Origin: Bradyrhizobium glycinis
Lineage (GTDB): Bacteria > Pseudomonadota > Alphaproteobacteria > Rhizobiales > Xanthobacteraceae
Direction: 5' to 3'
NCBI RefSeq assembly: GCF_016031655.1
Contig: NZ_JACCHQ010000023.1
Span: 1 to 64,000 of the forward strand
Length of the DNA: 64,000 bases
Shown: positions 54,948 through 63,937 of the stretch, in pieces
Position numbering within the stretch: the stretch's first letter is position 1
Layout: each line of letters begins with the position of its first letter
The notes under the pieces: generated by a model
Database searches by the model: none
The model's input: only the letters and a program-made list of their open reading frames with translations
What the model was told of the DNA's origin: nothing
Position numbers and translations under genes: made by a program

Positions 54948-55229
54948 ATGGAGTGGGCGGGCCACACAAGGCATTGGACGATTGAAACCGGGGCGAAGAT
55001 CTGGTTGCGAACCAGTTCCATGCTGCACGACTATCCACCGGAAGGAATCGATCTACCGATTATACTCGGCGATGCCACCGTTATCAGCACCAAGGTGGTT
55101 AGTTCGTCGCCGGGCAGAATTATCATTGAGTTAGACGACGGTCATCTCCGACGTCTAACGCCGGGCGCTTCCGGCTTTTCGGCTCGCGGATTTCCAGGCG
55201 CGGAGTGGATCGTGCAGCGGCGCACGTAA
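54948..55229 (+). CDS. Hypothetical protein, 93 aa
   Basis: The product is a small soluble protein with a beta-rich middle (VSSSPGRIIIELDDGHLRR) and a basic C-terminus. A weak GGGGA precedes the ATG. It shares an IELDDG-x4-TPG-like motif with the gene at 14980. It is the first of a run of very small genes between 54.9 and 56.9 kb. Confidence 0.55.
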   Translation: MEWAGHTRHWTIETGAKIWLRTSSMLHDYPPEGIDLPIILGDATVISTKVVSSSPGRIIIELDDGHLRRLTPGASGFSARGFPGAEWIVQRRT

Positions 55230-55418
55230 CTAGTCGGTGGGTCGACTATTGCGCGTCGAGAGAAGCGATTGATACCGATCAATCTGATTTGCGAGCCGAA
55301 CCCAGCTTTGCGACAGAGATTTGAGAAGTCTTGCCTCGGTTTCGTTCCGCGTTGCTTGCATCAAGCTGAGGCATTCAATCGATTGGGCTCGGCACTGTTT
55401 CGGGGTTTCCACGAGCAT
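55230..55418 (-). CDS. Small protein, 62 aa, paralogue of 56631-56798
   Basis: The peptide starts MLVETPKQCRAQSIECLSLM and contains an E-x2-LLKSLSQSWVRLANQIDRY segment. The same pattern (E-x2-MLRDLAQSWLRLANQIERY) appears in the gene at 56631, so the two are paralogues of a helical small-protein family. A short GGAG precedes the ATG. The role is unknown. A conserved Cys-x2-Q-S-x-E-C element suggests a metal or disulphide site. Confidence 0.7.
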   Translation of the reverse strand: MLVETPKQCRAQSIECLSLMQATRNETEARLLKSLSQSWVRLANQIDRYQSLLSTRNSRPTD

Positions 55419-55550
55419 ATCTCCATCCTAACCACGAAGTAGCTTCCACAAATTTCGACCGAAAATCTGTATATCAGTTCACATTTTCGAAGATTCCACT
55501 TACGCCCGCGTTCACTCCCTCAGGGCGGGCCGCCGCTCCCGGCACTTCTC

Positions 55551-55712
55551 TCAGGATGGCGGTCGCCGGCGGCCTCGCACGAAGTGCCTGAACGCATCGA
55601 TTGCTCGAGCTACGGGCGATAATGGTCTGCTGCGGCGTGGTGGAATGACGATCAGAAGATAAAGCACATTCAACAGCAACCAGCTGCCGAGCGCGAGCAA
55701 AATAGCCTTCAT
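55551..55712 (-). CDS. Small membrane protein, 53 aa
   Basis: The ORF from ATG 55712 encodes one helix (ILLALGSWLLLNVLYLLIVI) and a basic tail (FVRGRRRPPS). GGAAG lies upstream. A longer frame upstream is less convincing. The function is unknown. Confidence 0.5.
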   Translation of the reverse strand: MKAILLALGSWLLLNVLYLLIVIPPRRSRPLSPVARAIDAFRHFVRGRRRPPS

Positions 55713-55890
55713 AAAAGCTTCCGGAGCAACCGGCGATAAACGATCTTTGGAAAAAACGCCGCTATCGAAGCGCAGCTTGCTCCCGACTTCAAGCACAACC
55801 TTTGGTCAAAGGCTGCCGCGCGCCCTCAGGGCTGCCGCCACTCCTTCTCGCTGCACTCTCCGCGGCCGAAGCTCAGGAACGACGCCCCCT

Positions 55891-56169
55891 TTAGTAGCGA
55901 CGCTTGTTGCTGTCTCGGGAGACAGTTTTGGACGCTTCAAGCCGTGCGCGTCTCCGTTGATTCCAGCGGGCCAGCATTTCACCAAGCTCGCCCTGGGGAG
56001 GCGCTTTATCATTGCGGTTGGCAGCCGGCGGACGCAACCATTCGGGCTGGGTGTAGGCGGTCCAGATCCGGGCTTCGGCGCGCCGTCGACGAGAGATGAA
56101 GTCTCTGGTCAGGTACCCGGCCCCAAAAGAGACCGATAGCAAGGCTAACAGAATGCCTACTGCTAGCAC
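55891..56169 (-). CDS. Membrane-anchored small protein, 92 aa
   Basis: An N-terminal membrane segment (AVGILLALLSVSFGAGYL) is followed by a very basic, soluble tail (SRRRRAEARIW and RRRARLEASK). The start is taken as GTG 56169 with GGAG nine bases before it. It could be a stator or anchor protein; nothing is recognised. Confidence 0.5.
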   Translation of the reverse strand: MLAVGILLALLSVSFGAGYLTRDFISRRRRAEARIWTAYTQPEWLRPPAANRNDKAPPQGELGEMLARWNQRRRARLEASKTVSRDSNKRRY

Positions 56170-56329
56170 GCAACCAAACTCCGTTTAATCACTGGGGATG
56201 TGACTGTTAAGCCGGTGCGATCAAAGAGCTCCTGCAAATGGCCGAGCTTAAGGATCTGAGATCCCAGCGAAGTTGATAACCCTCAAATTGCGCGACACCA
56301 GGCAGCGCTCTCAATTCTTGGAGGAACCA

Positions 56330-56569
56330 ATGGGAAAGGCCGCGAGAAACGAAGTGCGAAGACACCGCGCTCTGTTCTTCATCTGTATGAGCGCCGGGGC
56401 CGCGCTCTTGGCGATGGCGATGATGGCGGCGCCGTTTTTCCTCAGATCGATGCTGGCGTTGAATTTGAGGGCGATGCTTTTGGCTGCCTGCCCAGCTCTA
56501 TTGTTTTCTGTACTGTCATGGTTTTGGCATCTGCAAGCGATGCATATTGCGTCTGAGCTTGAAGACTGA
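56330..56569 (+). CDS. Small two-helix membrane protein, 79 aa
   Basis: Two hydrophobic helices (FFICMSAGAALLAMAMMAA and LLAACPALLFSVLSWFW) follow a basic amino terminus (MGKAARNEVRRHRAL). A perfect GGAGG site precedes ATG 56330, which is why the longer frame is rejected. It is isolated among small genes on the opposite strand. Confidence 0.65.
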   Translation: MGKAARNEVRRHRALFFICMSAGAALLAMAMMAAPFFLRSMLALNLRAMLLAACPALLFSVLSWFWHLQAMHIASELED

Positions 56570-56630
56570 GCGCTGCTGAGGCCTCGGGCTTGCCTGAATG
56601 CTTCACTTGGAGAGACGCCCGGCTATCCCC

Positions 56631-56798
56631 TCATGGCACCTGCTTAGTATGCGCCGCATATCGCTCGATCTGATTGGCCAATCGAAGCCAACTTTGAGCC
56701 AAATCTCTCAGCATCCTGCTTTCCGTCTCGTCCTGCGTCTCCCGCGACAATCGATAGCATTCCAACGATTGATCTCTGCAATGTTTTGAGGTGTGCAT
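56631..56798 (-). CDS. Small protein, 55 aa, paralogue of 55230-55418
   Basis: The 55-residue peptide shares with the product of 55230-55418 the C-x2-QS-x-EC motif and the SW-x-RLANQI-x-RY segment. AGGGGGAG lies before ATG 56798. The recurrence of this family about 1.2 kb apart suggests local duplication. The function is unknown. Confidence 0.7.
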   Translation of the reverse strand: MHTSKHCRDQSLECYRLSRETQDETESRMLRDLAQSWLRLANQIERYAAHTKQVP

Positions 56799-57057
56799 CA
56801 GTCTCCCCCTGGAACGGGAAGGCAGCCACGCTGTTCGAAACCGTGCATTTAACAAAGTTAATGGCACTTCACTCGGCTTGGCTTTCGCTTCTTGGTCACG
56901 TCTTGCGCCGTGGGCATCCAGCGAGGATTTCGTCAGGCGCTGTCATCAGCGCAGACTAGCTCGCGCAGCAGGCGAGGCATATGAACTGGATAACAACTCA
57001 TAGCCAGTTCCTCAGGGGGGTATCACGCCCACTCCGCTGTGGCCGACAGCGAACCCC

Positions 57058-58572
57058 TCAATTATTGCTCCGGTTCGCGCTGCGAAAGCTCTTGATCTCC
57101 GACACGCTGCCGTCGCGATAGGTCAGCTCCACCGAGACGGATTTCGTGCTCGGCGCGAGCTTCATGTAGAGCGGCATGCCGGCGCTGACCGCGCCGGGGT
57201 CGCGCATGTCGCAGGGCGGCATCTTCAGCACCTGGTTGGGCACGGCGGTGTCGATGCCGATGCGCACCTCGCGGATGGCGCAACGGTAGGAGACGAGATG
57301 CGTGTAGTAGACGAGCAGTCCGTTGAACTCGCGGAACGACAGCCAGCTCGTCGAGGTCATGTCGAGGATCTTGCGCTGGTCGCGGATCAGCGCGGCCTCG
57401 GGATCGAACCTGATCGGGAAAGGGCCCTGCATGTCGCCGGACTGATCGACGTAACGGACCTCGATGGTCCCGGCCTGCGCATCCGGCGGCAGCTCGATCG
57501 ACGGGTTCGGCATCCGCTTGCGGGTGCGCGGATCGAGCGTGTCGATGAACCCGGTCTCGCGGAAATCGCCCGTGCCGGCCATGCGCCAGGAAATGCCGAG
57601 TGTCGGATCAGCGAAGGAGAAGGTCACGCTCCAGCCGCCATTGTGCCGCGAGAAGCTCGCGATCGGCGCGTTGAGGGTCTCCTCCTTGGGCATCTGCGGC
57701 ACCGACACCGGCGGCAGCGCCGCAAGCTTCGTTGGCGGCGGATCGTCCGAACGCGCGACGGCGTCCTTGGCGAGGCCGCTGAGGAACACATCGTCGACCA
57801 TCTGGTCGAAATAGACCGGCACCTGCCTGTGCTTCACGGTCTCGGCCATCTCGCTGACGGCGCGGCGGGTGCGCTGCGCCACCTGCACCAGATTCTCGCC
57901 GGGCTTGAGCAGCTCCTTGGCGAAAGTGCGCGTGAACACCGAGTTTGGATTGGCGTCGTCATTGGAGAGGCGATCGAGCGCGGTCTGGCGGGGACCCGCG
58001 GAGAACACCGAGAACACGCCCTCCGGCAGCTGCGTCATCGGCGCGAGCCCGCCGCCGCCGGCAACCGCGCGAGTGCCCTTGCGCTCGAACGGATTGTTGC
58101 GGCAGGCGTCGAACACCAGGATCGAAGTCCGCGCCTTCTTGTTCTGCAGCCGCTCGACGATGCGGTCTGCCAGGATCGAGGCGTCGCGGACCAATTCTTC
58201 CTGCCCTTCGGTCGCCGCCGGCACGTCGGTCGGCAGCAGATAGTTCTGCCCGGCGATCTCGAAGCCGTGGCCGGCGTAGAAGAAGAACGCGGTGTCGCCA
58301 GGCTCGATGGCCTTGTCGAAGGCGAGCAGCGTCTCGGAAAATTGCTGCCGGCTCTGGTTCTCGGCGACCATCACCGAGAAGCCGAGCTGCCTCAGCGTGT
58401 CGCCCATGGTGCGAGCGTCGTTGACCGCCTTGAGCAGCTTCGGCACGTTCTTGTAATCGTTGTTGCCGACGACGAGCGCGACGCGCTTCTCGGCCCAGGC
58501 GGGCGCTGCGAAACTGCTCAGGCCCGCCACGAGGCCAAGGGCCGCCAGAATTCTGAAAAGCCGACGCGTCAT
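57058..58572 (-). CDS. Exported caspase-like (peptidase C14) protein
   Basis: The 504-residue protein has a signal peptide (MTRRLFRILAALGLVAGLSSFAAPAWA). A caspase-fold domain (residues about 28-270) follows with the catalytic pair His102 (YAGHGFEI) and Cys157 (FDACRNNP). The C-terminal third is an all-beta domain of unknown type. Bacterial caspase-like proteins cleave after basic or acidic residues; this one would act in the periplasm. ATG 58572 is used because the signal begins there. No partner gene is evident. Confidence 0.88.
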   Translation of the reverse strand: MTRRLFRILAALGLVAGLSSFAAPAWAEKRVALVVGNNDYKNVPKLLKAVNDARTMGDTLRQLGFSVMVAENQSRQQFSETLLAFDKAIEPGDTAFFFYAGHGFEIAGQNYLLPTDVPAATEGQEELVRDASILADRIVERLQNKKARTSILVFDACRNNPFERKGTRAVAGGGGLAPMTQLPEGVFSVFSAGPRQTALDRLSNDDANPNSVFTRTFAKELLKPGENLVQVAQRTRRAVSEMAETVKHRQVPVYFDQMVDDVFLSGLAKDAVARSDDPPPTKLAALPPVSVPQMPKEETLNAPIASFSRHNGGWSVTFSFADPTLGISWRMAGTGDFRETGFIDTLDPRTRKRMPNPSIELPPDAQAGTIEVRYVDQSGDMQGPFPIRFDPEAALIRDQRKILDMTSTSWLSFREFNGLLVYYTHLVSYRCAIREVRIGIDTAVPNQVLKMPPCDMRDPGAVSAGMPLYMKLAPSTKSVSVELTYRDGSVSEIKSFRSANRSNN

Positions 58573-58776
58573 CGCAAGATTTCCCGTTGCAGACCCGGCC
58601 CTGCCGCCGATCTTCGAACGGCAGTTCATGGGGACCCCCTGCCGCTGTGTGATAGTCGGCCCAGACCTGACCACGGTTCAAGGACCCCGGGGCTCCGATT
58701 GTGCGATCCACGCCATGGCCGATTCCGCTGGAATCTGCTTCCTTTTAAACCATTTCGCCGGGAGCGAGGGGCTGCC

Positions 58777-59740
58777 GTGTTGCACTGGTGTACGGACGAG
58801 GTCGACCCGAAGGATCGCTTCGACTATTGGCGCGAGGTGCGCGCCAAGGGGTTGTTCGGCGTCACCGCCGAGCTCGCGCGCGAGCGGCGCGCGGACTTCT
58901 TCGGCGAATTCTCGCTGCGCCAGCTGGGCGGCGCCGGCCTCGTCGAGCTGAAGGCCTCGCCCTACACGGTCGAGCGCAGCGCGTCGGACATCGCCGACGC
59001 CCCGGGTGAGGCGATCTGCGTCTACCAGCAGCTCGGCAGCGGCGGCTGGTTCGGCGGCATGCGCACAAGCGACTTTGCCATTGCCAATGGCAGCTTCGCC
59101 ACTAGCCACACCGACCTGCCCTACCGCACCGCCGCGCTGGTGGGCACCGGGGGCTTCCACCTGCGGATCCTCAAGATCCCCGTGAGCAGCATCCCGGTAC
59201 AGGACAAGCGCCTGCGCGAGCTTGCACCCCGGACCTTCAACGATCCCGCCCTGGCGCCCCTGCTCGCGGCCTGCTTTGCCGATCTCGGCGAAAGCGCCGC
59301 GGACGATGCGGCCTCAGCAGTCAAGACCTCCCCAGGCTTTGGCCCATCTGGCGCTGATCGAGCGCGGCATCGTGCGGCCCGGCAGCCGGCGCGGACAGGC
59401 GGCGCTGCGGACCGCCCGCCTCTCGCAGGCCCGGCGGCTGATCGCGCGCCACCTTCAGGACCCCAATCTGGCGCCGGCCATGGTGGCCGACCTGCTCGGC
59501 GTGTCCGTGCGTCACCTGCACATGCTGTTTGAGATGGCGGAGAAGAGCTTTTCCCAGACGGTGACGGACGAGCGCCTGAAACAGAGCCGCCGCCTGTTGC
59601 GCGAGGCGCCGGAGCGGCTGATCGCCGAAATCGCGGCCTCGTGTGGCTTCGAGAGCCTGGCGACCTATTACCGGGTGTTCAATGCCGCCTATGGCATGGC
59701 CCCCGGTGATTTCCGGGCCGAAGGCACGGACAGGCGGTAG
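58777..59740 (+). pseudogene. AraC family regulator, frameshifted
   Basis: From GTG 58777 the frame encodes the N-terminal AraC_N-type ligand domain (WCTDEVDPKDRFDYWREVRAKGL). At a run of four C's (59330-59333) the reading shifts by one base into another frame. That frame carries a complete AraC helix-turn-helix domain to 59740 (MVADLLGVSVRHLHMLFE; EIAASCGFESLATYYRVF). Removing one C restores a normal 321-residue protein. Both halves retain family motifs, so the lesion is recent or is a sequencing error. The gene lies 204 bases after the divergent caspase-like gene. Confidence 0.8.
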
Positions 59741-60040
59741 CTGCCGTCTTGGCGGTTTGCGGCCGGGCCGCGGGGGCTCGGGGAAAACCCCAGCCGCGCC
59801 CGTGATTTGGGCAAAAACCTCAGGTTTTTTAGGCTCTTCCCGCGCCCGCTCCATTGACTTTGGCCAATTCCCGCCTATGTTCCGGGTCGACGCGGCTCAG
59901 ATCGAAGAGCGATTCCTGAGCCTTGCGCTTTGTCCGCGTGAGTCAGCACCCCCAGCTTCTTTGAGAGCGCGCCGTTTCGGGGTGGAACGCGACAGCCTTA
60001 TTACCCTCGATTCCGAACGGCGGTTTCGACCAGAGGCTCA
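59741..60040. other. Intergenic region upstream of rhlE
   Basis: It contains a weak T-tract hairpin (59813-59831; stem AAAAACC/GGTTTTT, loop TCA), likely the end of the AraC transcript. The rhlE 5' leader occupies the rest. No gene or repeat is visible. Confidence 0.5.
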
Positions 60041-61549
60041 ATGTCCTTTTCAAATCTCGGACTGTCCGAAAAAGTCCTCGCCGCAGTGGCGGCCACCGGT
60101 TACACCACCCCCACCCCCATTCAGGAACAGGCGATTCCCCACGTCCTTGCACGCAAGGACGTGCTCGGCATCGCCCAGACCGGCACCGGCAAGACCGCGG
60201 CCTTCGTGCTGCCGATGCTCACCATCCTCGAAAAGGGCCGCGCCCGGGCGCGCATGCCGCGCACGCTGATCCTCGAGCCGACCCGCGAGCTGGCGGCCCA
60301 GGTGAAGGAAAACTTCGACCGCTACGGCGCCGGCCAGAAGCTCAACGTCGCCCTCCTGATCGGCGGCGTCTCCTTCGGCGATCAGGATGCCAAGCTGATG
60401 CGCGGCGTCGACGTGCTGATCGCAACCCCGGGCCGCCTGCTCGACCACACCGAGCGCGGCGGCCTGTTGCTCACCGGCGTCGAGCTGCTCGTCATCGACG
60501 AAGCCGACCGCATGCTGGACATGGGCTTCATCCCTGACATCGAGCGCATCTGCAAGCTCGTCCCCTTCACGCGGCAGACCCTGTTCTTCACCGCGACCAT
60601 GCCGCCGGAAATCCGGCGCATCACCGAAGCCTTCCTGCACAATCCGCAGAAGGTCGAGGTCTCAAGGCCCGCCACGACCGCCGTCACTGTTACGCAAGCC
60701 CAGGTGCCCGCTGGCCGCGAGGCGCACGAGAAGCGCGAATTGCTACGCCGTTTGCTGCGCGAGGCCAAGGACCTCAAGAACGCGATCATCTTCTGCAATC
60801 GCAAGCGCGAGGTCGCGATCGTTCACAAATCGCTGCAGAAGCACGGCTTCAGCGTCGGCGCCCTGCACGGCGACATGGACCAGCCGGCCCGCATGGCCGC
60901 GCTCGACCAGTTCCGCAAGGGTGAGCTGCCCCTCCTCGTCGCCTCCGACGTCGCCGCCCGCGGCCTCGACATTCCCGAGGTCAGCCACGTCTTCAATTTC
61001 GACGTTCCCCACCACGCCGACGACTACGTCCACCGCATCGGCCGCACCGGCCGCGCCGGCCGAACCGGCACCGCGATCTCGATCGTGACGCCGCTCGACC
61101 AGAAGTCGATGGCGGCGATCGAGAAGCTGATCGGCCAGAGCATTCCGCGCGCCGAAGGCGACTATGACGTCCACGCCGAAGCGGGCGAACAGGGCGAGCG
61201 TCCGCGCGAGCAGCGCGGCCGCGAGCGTTCACGCGGCGGACGCGGCAAGTCGCAGCGCGGCGAGCGGCGCGGTCATGACCGCGAACGCGGCCACGAGCCG
61301 CGCGAGGCACGTGGCGAGGCACGGCCGGCTCCCGAGGCGAGGCCCGCACGCGAGGCACGGCCTCCGCGCGAGGCCAGGCAATCATCCGAGCCGCGCCATG
61401 GTGCGCGCCCGCAAGCGAATTCGTCGCATGTGCCCTCGATCGGCCGTCCCGAGCCGCGCCGCCAGCGCGAGATCGACAGCGAGCCGGGCGATCATTCGCA
61501 TCTGCCGGCGTTTCTGCTGCGGCCGGTGCGCTCCCCCGCCGGCGCCTGA
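60041..61549 (+). CDS. rhlE: DEAD-box RNA helicase, RhlE type
   Basis: The 502-residue protein has all helicase motifs: AQTGTGKT (residues 45-52), PTRELA, TPGRLLDH, DEAD (153-156), TAT in motif III position, ARGLDIPEVSHVFN and HRIGRTGRAG. The last 130 residues are low-complexity, with alternating Arg/Glu/Gly/Ala repeats (for example REARPAREARP) that probably bind RNA or the degradosome. It acts in RNA turnover or ribosome assembly, often at low temperature. Confidence 0.95.
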   Translation: MSFSNLGLSEKVLAAVAATGYTTPTPIQEQAIPHVLARKDVLGIAQTGTGKTAAFVLPMLTILEKGRARARMPRTLILEPTRELAAQVKENFDRYGAGQKLNVALLIGGVSFGDQDAKLMRGVDVLIATPGRLLDHTERGGLLLTGVELLVIDEADRMLDMGFIPDIERICKLVPFTRQTLFFTATMPPEIRRITEAFLHNPQKVEVSRPATTAVTVTQAQVPAGREAHEKRELLRRLLREAKDLKNAIIFCNRKREVAIVHKSLQKHGFSVGALHGDMDQPARMAALDQFRKGELPLLVASDVAARGLDIPEVSHVFNFDVPHHADDYVHRIGRTGRAGRTGTAISIVTPLDQKSMAAIEKLIGQSIPRAEGDYDVHAEAGEQGERPREQRGRERSRGGRGKSQRGERRGHDRERGHEPREARGEARPAPEARPAREARPPREARQSSEPRHGARPQANSSHVPSIGRPEPRRQREIDSEPGDHSHLPAFLLRPVRSPAGA

Positions 61550-61713
61550 AGCGCGCCGGCGCTCCAGATTTCGGTTGAAAGCCCTCGATTTGCAATTTTT
61601 TGGATACCCCGTGAACGTATATTTACGGGGCGTTCACGATCGTCCGTTAGCCTACGAACATAATTTAGGGATTGCTGCGGTCGATGGCGCGTCGGCCGCT
61701 GTGGGGATGATCA

Positions 61714-62781
61714 GTGATCAAGGTGCTCGACGAACACGAACGCACGCTGGCGTTCGCCGAGGTGGCGCTCGGTCAGATCCGATCGCTCAGACAGACGGCC
61801 ATTCCCCGCAATTACGAGATCTGGTACGTCTACGCCACCGGCTACAACGCACCACTCAACAAGATCATCAATGAGACGCTGGCGCGCAGCGGCAAGCTGA
61901 CCGAGGCCGATCTCGAGCAGATCTACGAGACCTATCTCTCCCACATCAAGACCACCGACCGCATCGATAAGGTCGGCGCGCGCGTCGTCGGCGAGATCGA
62001 CGACGTCGTGAAGGTGCTGGGCGAGGCGCTCGGCATGACCGGAGCCTACGATACCAGCCTGTCGGACGCGGCCGAGAAACTGTCCTCGGCGGAAAGCCGC
62101 GACCAGATCAAGGCGATCGTCGAGGCGCTGCTGCGCTCCACCAGCGAGATGCGCGAGACAAACAAGGCGCTGGAAGACCGGCTGACGCTGTCGAAGAACG
62201 AGATCAGCAATCTCCAGCAGAGCCTGGAGGCGATCCGCGCCGAAAGCCTGACCGATCCGCTCACGGGCCTGGGAAATCGCAAATATTTCGACCGCATGAT
62301 CGGCATGGCGGTGCAGAGCGCGCTCGCCTCGGGCGAGCCGCTGTCGCTGCTGCTGTTCGACATCGATCACTTCAAGTCGTTCAACGATTCCTACGGCCAT
62401 CTCACCGGCGACCAGGTGCTGCGGCTCGTCGGCCTTTCGCTGAAGCAGACCATCAAGGGCCAGGACATCACCGCGCGCTACGGCGGCGAGGAATTCGCGG
62501 TCGTGCTGCCCAACACCGCGCTGCGCCAGGCGCTGACGGTGGCCGATCACATCCGGCGCGCGGTGATGGCAAAGGAATTGAAGAAGAAATCCACCGGCGA
62601 GCTCCTCGGGCGCGTCACCATCTCAGTCGGCGTTTCCATGCTCAGGGAGGGCGACGACACCGACGCGCTGATCGAGCGCGCCGACGCCTGCCTCTACGCC
62701 GCCAAGCGCAACGGCCGCAACCGCGTGATCTGCGAAGTCGATCCGGAATTCGCGGTTGAGAGCCACAGCCGGGTGGCGTGA
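61714..62781 (+). CDS. GGDEF diguanylate cyclase with alpha-helical N-terminus
   Basis: The 355-residue protein has a C-terminal GGDEF domain with the active-site GGEEF at residues 257-261 and SVGVSM near the end, so it should make cyclic di-GMP. The product-inhibition I-site, normally RxxD five residues before GG, reads KGQD here and is probably weakened. The N-terminal 170 residues are a helical domain of no recognised family followed by a coiled coil (about 140-185). Start GTG 61714. Confidence 0.9.
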   Translation: MIKVLDEHERTLAFAEVALGQIRSLRQTAIPRNYEIWYVYATGYNAPLNKIINETLARSGKLTEADLEQIYETYLSHIKTTDRIDKVGARVVGEIDDVVKVLGEALGMTGAYDTSLSDAAEKLSSAESRDQIKAIVEALLRSTSEMRETNKALEDRLTLSKNEISNLQQSLEAIRAESLTDPLTGLGNRKYFDRMIGMAVQSALASGEPLSLLLFDIDHFKSFNDSYGHLTGDQVLRLVGLSLKQTIKGQDITARYGGEEFAVVLPNTALRQALTVADHIRRAVMAKELKKKSTGELLGRVTISVGVSMLREGDDTDALIERADACLYAAKRNGRNRVICEVDPEFAVESHSRVA

Positions 62782-62873
62782 CGCGGCCGTCGTCCGTTCT
62801 TGACATTCCAACTTGCCAACCGACATCTTCCTCGCCGCCGTGGCGCCTGACCGCGGCTTCGAGGACTTACGCC

Positions 62874-63404
62874 TTGCCCAATCCTCATGATTTCCATACG
62901 CCGCAACCGTCCTACACCAGGGGCGAGCTGCTGAGATCGAGCGAAGGCGGCTATTTCGGTCCGGGCAACGCGCAATTGCCTGCGCCGCCGATGCTGATGA
63001 TGGACCGGATCACGGAGATCAGCCTGGACGGCGGCGAGTTCGGCAAGGGCCATATCGTCGGCGAGCTCGACATCACGCCAAGCCACTGGTTCTTCGATTC
63101 CCATTACCGCGGCGACGCCATTATGCCTCCGACGCTGGCACTGGACGCCATGTGGCAGATGGTCGGCTATTGGCTCGGCTGGTCAGGTTCGCCCGGCAAG
63201 GGCCGCGCTATCGGCGTCGGCGAAGTTGAGGGCACCGGCGAGATCACACCGAACACACAACGCGTGCGCTACGAGGTCGCCATGCGCATGGTCCGGCGCG
63301 GCAAGCTGGTGCTCGGGATCGCTGATGGGCGTGTGCATGCGGATGGCATCTGCGTGTTCACGGCGAAGGACATGAGGGTCGGCCTGACCAAGGCCACAGA
63401 CTGA
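62874..63404 (+). CDS. fabA: FabA-type 3-hydroxyacyl-ACP dehydratase homologue, TTG start
   Basis: The 176-residue hot-dog protein resembles FabA, the dehydratase/isomerase of unsaturated fatty acid synthesis. The catalytic His77 (FFDSHYRGD) and Asp91 (LDAMWQ) are 14 apart, as in E. coli FabA. However, the usual MPGCLGLD is MPPTLALD here, so activity may differ. There is no fabB next to it. The TTG at 62874 has GAGGA eight bases before it and gives the normal length; the frame stays open upstream. Confidence 0.85.
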   Translation: MPNPHDFHTPQPSYTRGELLRSSEGGYFGPGNAQLPAPPMLMMDRITEISLDGGEFGKGHIVGELDITPSHWFFDSHYRGDAIMPPTLALDAMWQMVGYWLGWSGSPGKGRAIGVGEVEGTGEITPNTQRVRYEVAMRMVRRGKLVLGIADGRVHADGICVFTAKDMRVGLTKATD

Positions 63405-63410
63405 GGTCTC

Positions 63411-63499
63411 GTAGGGTGGGCAAAGGCGCAAAGCGCCGTGCCCACGATTTCGGCACGATTATCTTGAGCCGTGGGCACGCTTCGCTTTGCCCACCCTAC
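63411..63499. repeat. Palindromic repeat fused to the TfoX gene end
   Basis: Arms starting GTAGGGTGGGCAAA (63411) and ending TTTGCCCACCCTAC (63499) flank a loop with GCCGTGCCCAC and its partner. The right arm overlaps the last codons of the TfoX gene, giving its C-terminal VGKAKRAH peptide. Confidence 0.85.
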
Positions 63500-63893
63500 G
63501 CACCGTTTTCCTGGCAACCTTCTTCGCCACATCCTTCTTCGGCAGTACCTTCTTCTTCGCCTTCGGCCGCTTTTTCACCTTGGCGCGCTGGGCGGCGGCG
63601 AGGGCCGCCCTCGCCCATTGCGCAAGCTCCTGGGAATCGTCGAACAGGCGCGCCGGCAGCTCCCAGTAGGAATTCACCACCACGGTCTTGGTACGGGTCG
63701 AATACTGGAACGGCTTCGAGCCTTCGGCTTCGAAGTCGGGAATGGTCGTCTCGTCGGCGCGAAAGAACAGGCCGGCACGCAGCGACAACGCGAAATTGAC
63801 GCCGTCGGCGGAGATGCCGTAGCCGGAGAACATTTTCCGGATGGTGACCGGGCCGAAATCGGCGAACAGGTCGATCAGGAATTCGCGGTCCAT
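63459..63893 (-). CDS. TfoX N-terminal domain protein
   Basis: The 144-residue protein has one TfoX_N domain (residues about 5-95; FADFGPVTIRKMFSGYGISADGVNFAL). A lysine/arginine-rich tail (about 105-144) follows. TfoX is a competence regulator in gammaproteobacteria; short homologues elsewhere have no fixed role. The last dozen residues are encoded by the intergenic repeat. The end of the gene is therefore not conserved in type. Confidence 0.85.
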   Translation of the reverse strand: MDREFLIDLFADFGPVTIRKMFSGYGISADGVNFALSLRAGLFFRADETTIPDFEAEGSKPFQYSTRTKTVVVNSYWELPARLFDDSQELAQWARAALAAAQRAKVKKRPKAKKKVLPKKDVAKKVARKTVRRVGKAKRAHGSR

Positions 63894-63937
63894 CGGAGGC
63901 TTCCCTGCCCAAGCAAGTGAGCCTTCATAGCATTTCC

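Noticed and set aside
57298..59532. A 744-codon open frame on the plus strand
   Set aside because: Most of it is antisense to the caspase-like gene and has shadow-type composition; only the part after 58777 is real, as the first half of the AraC regulator.
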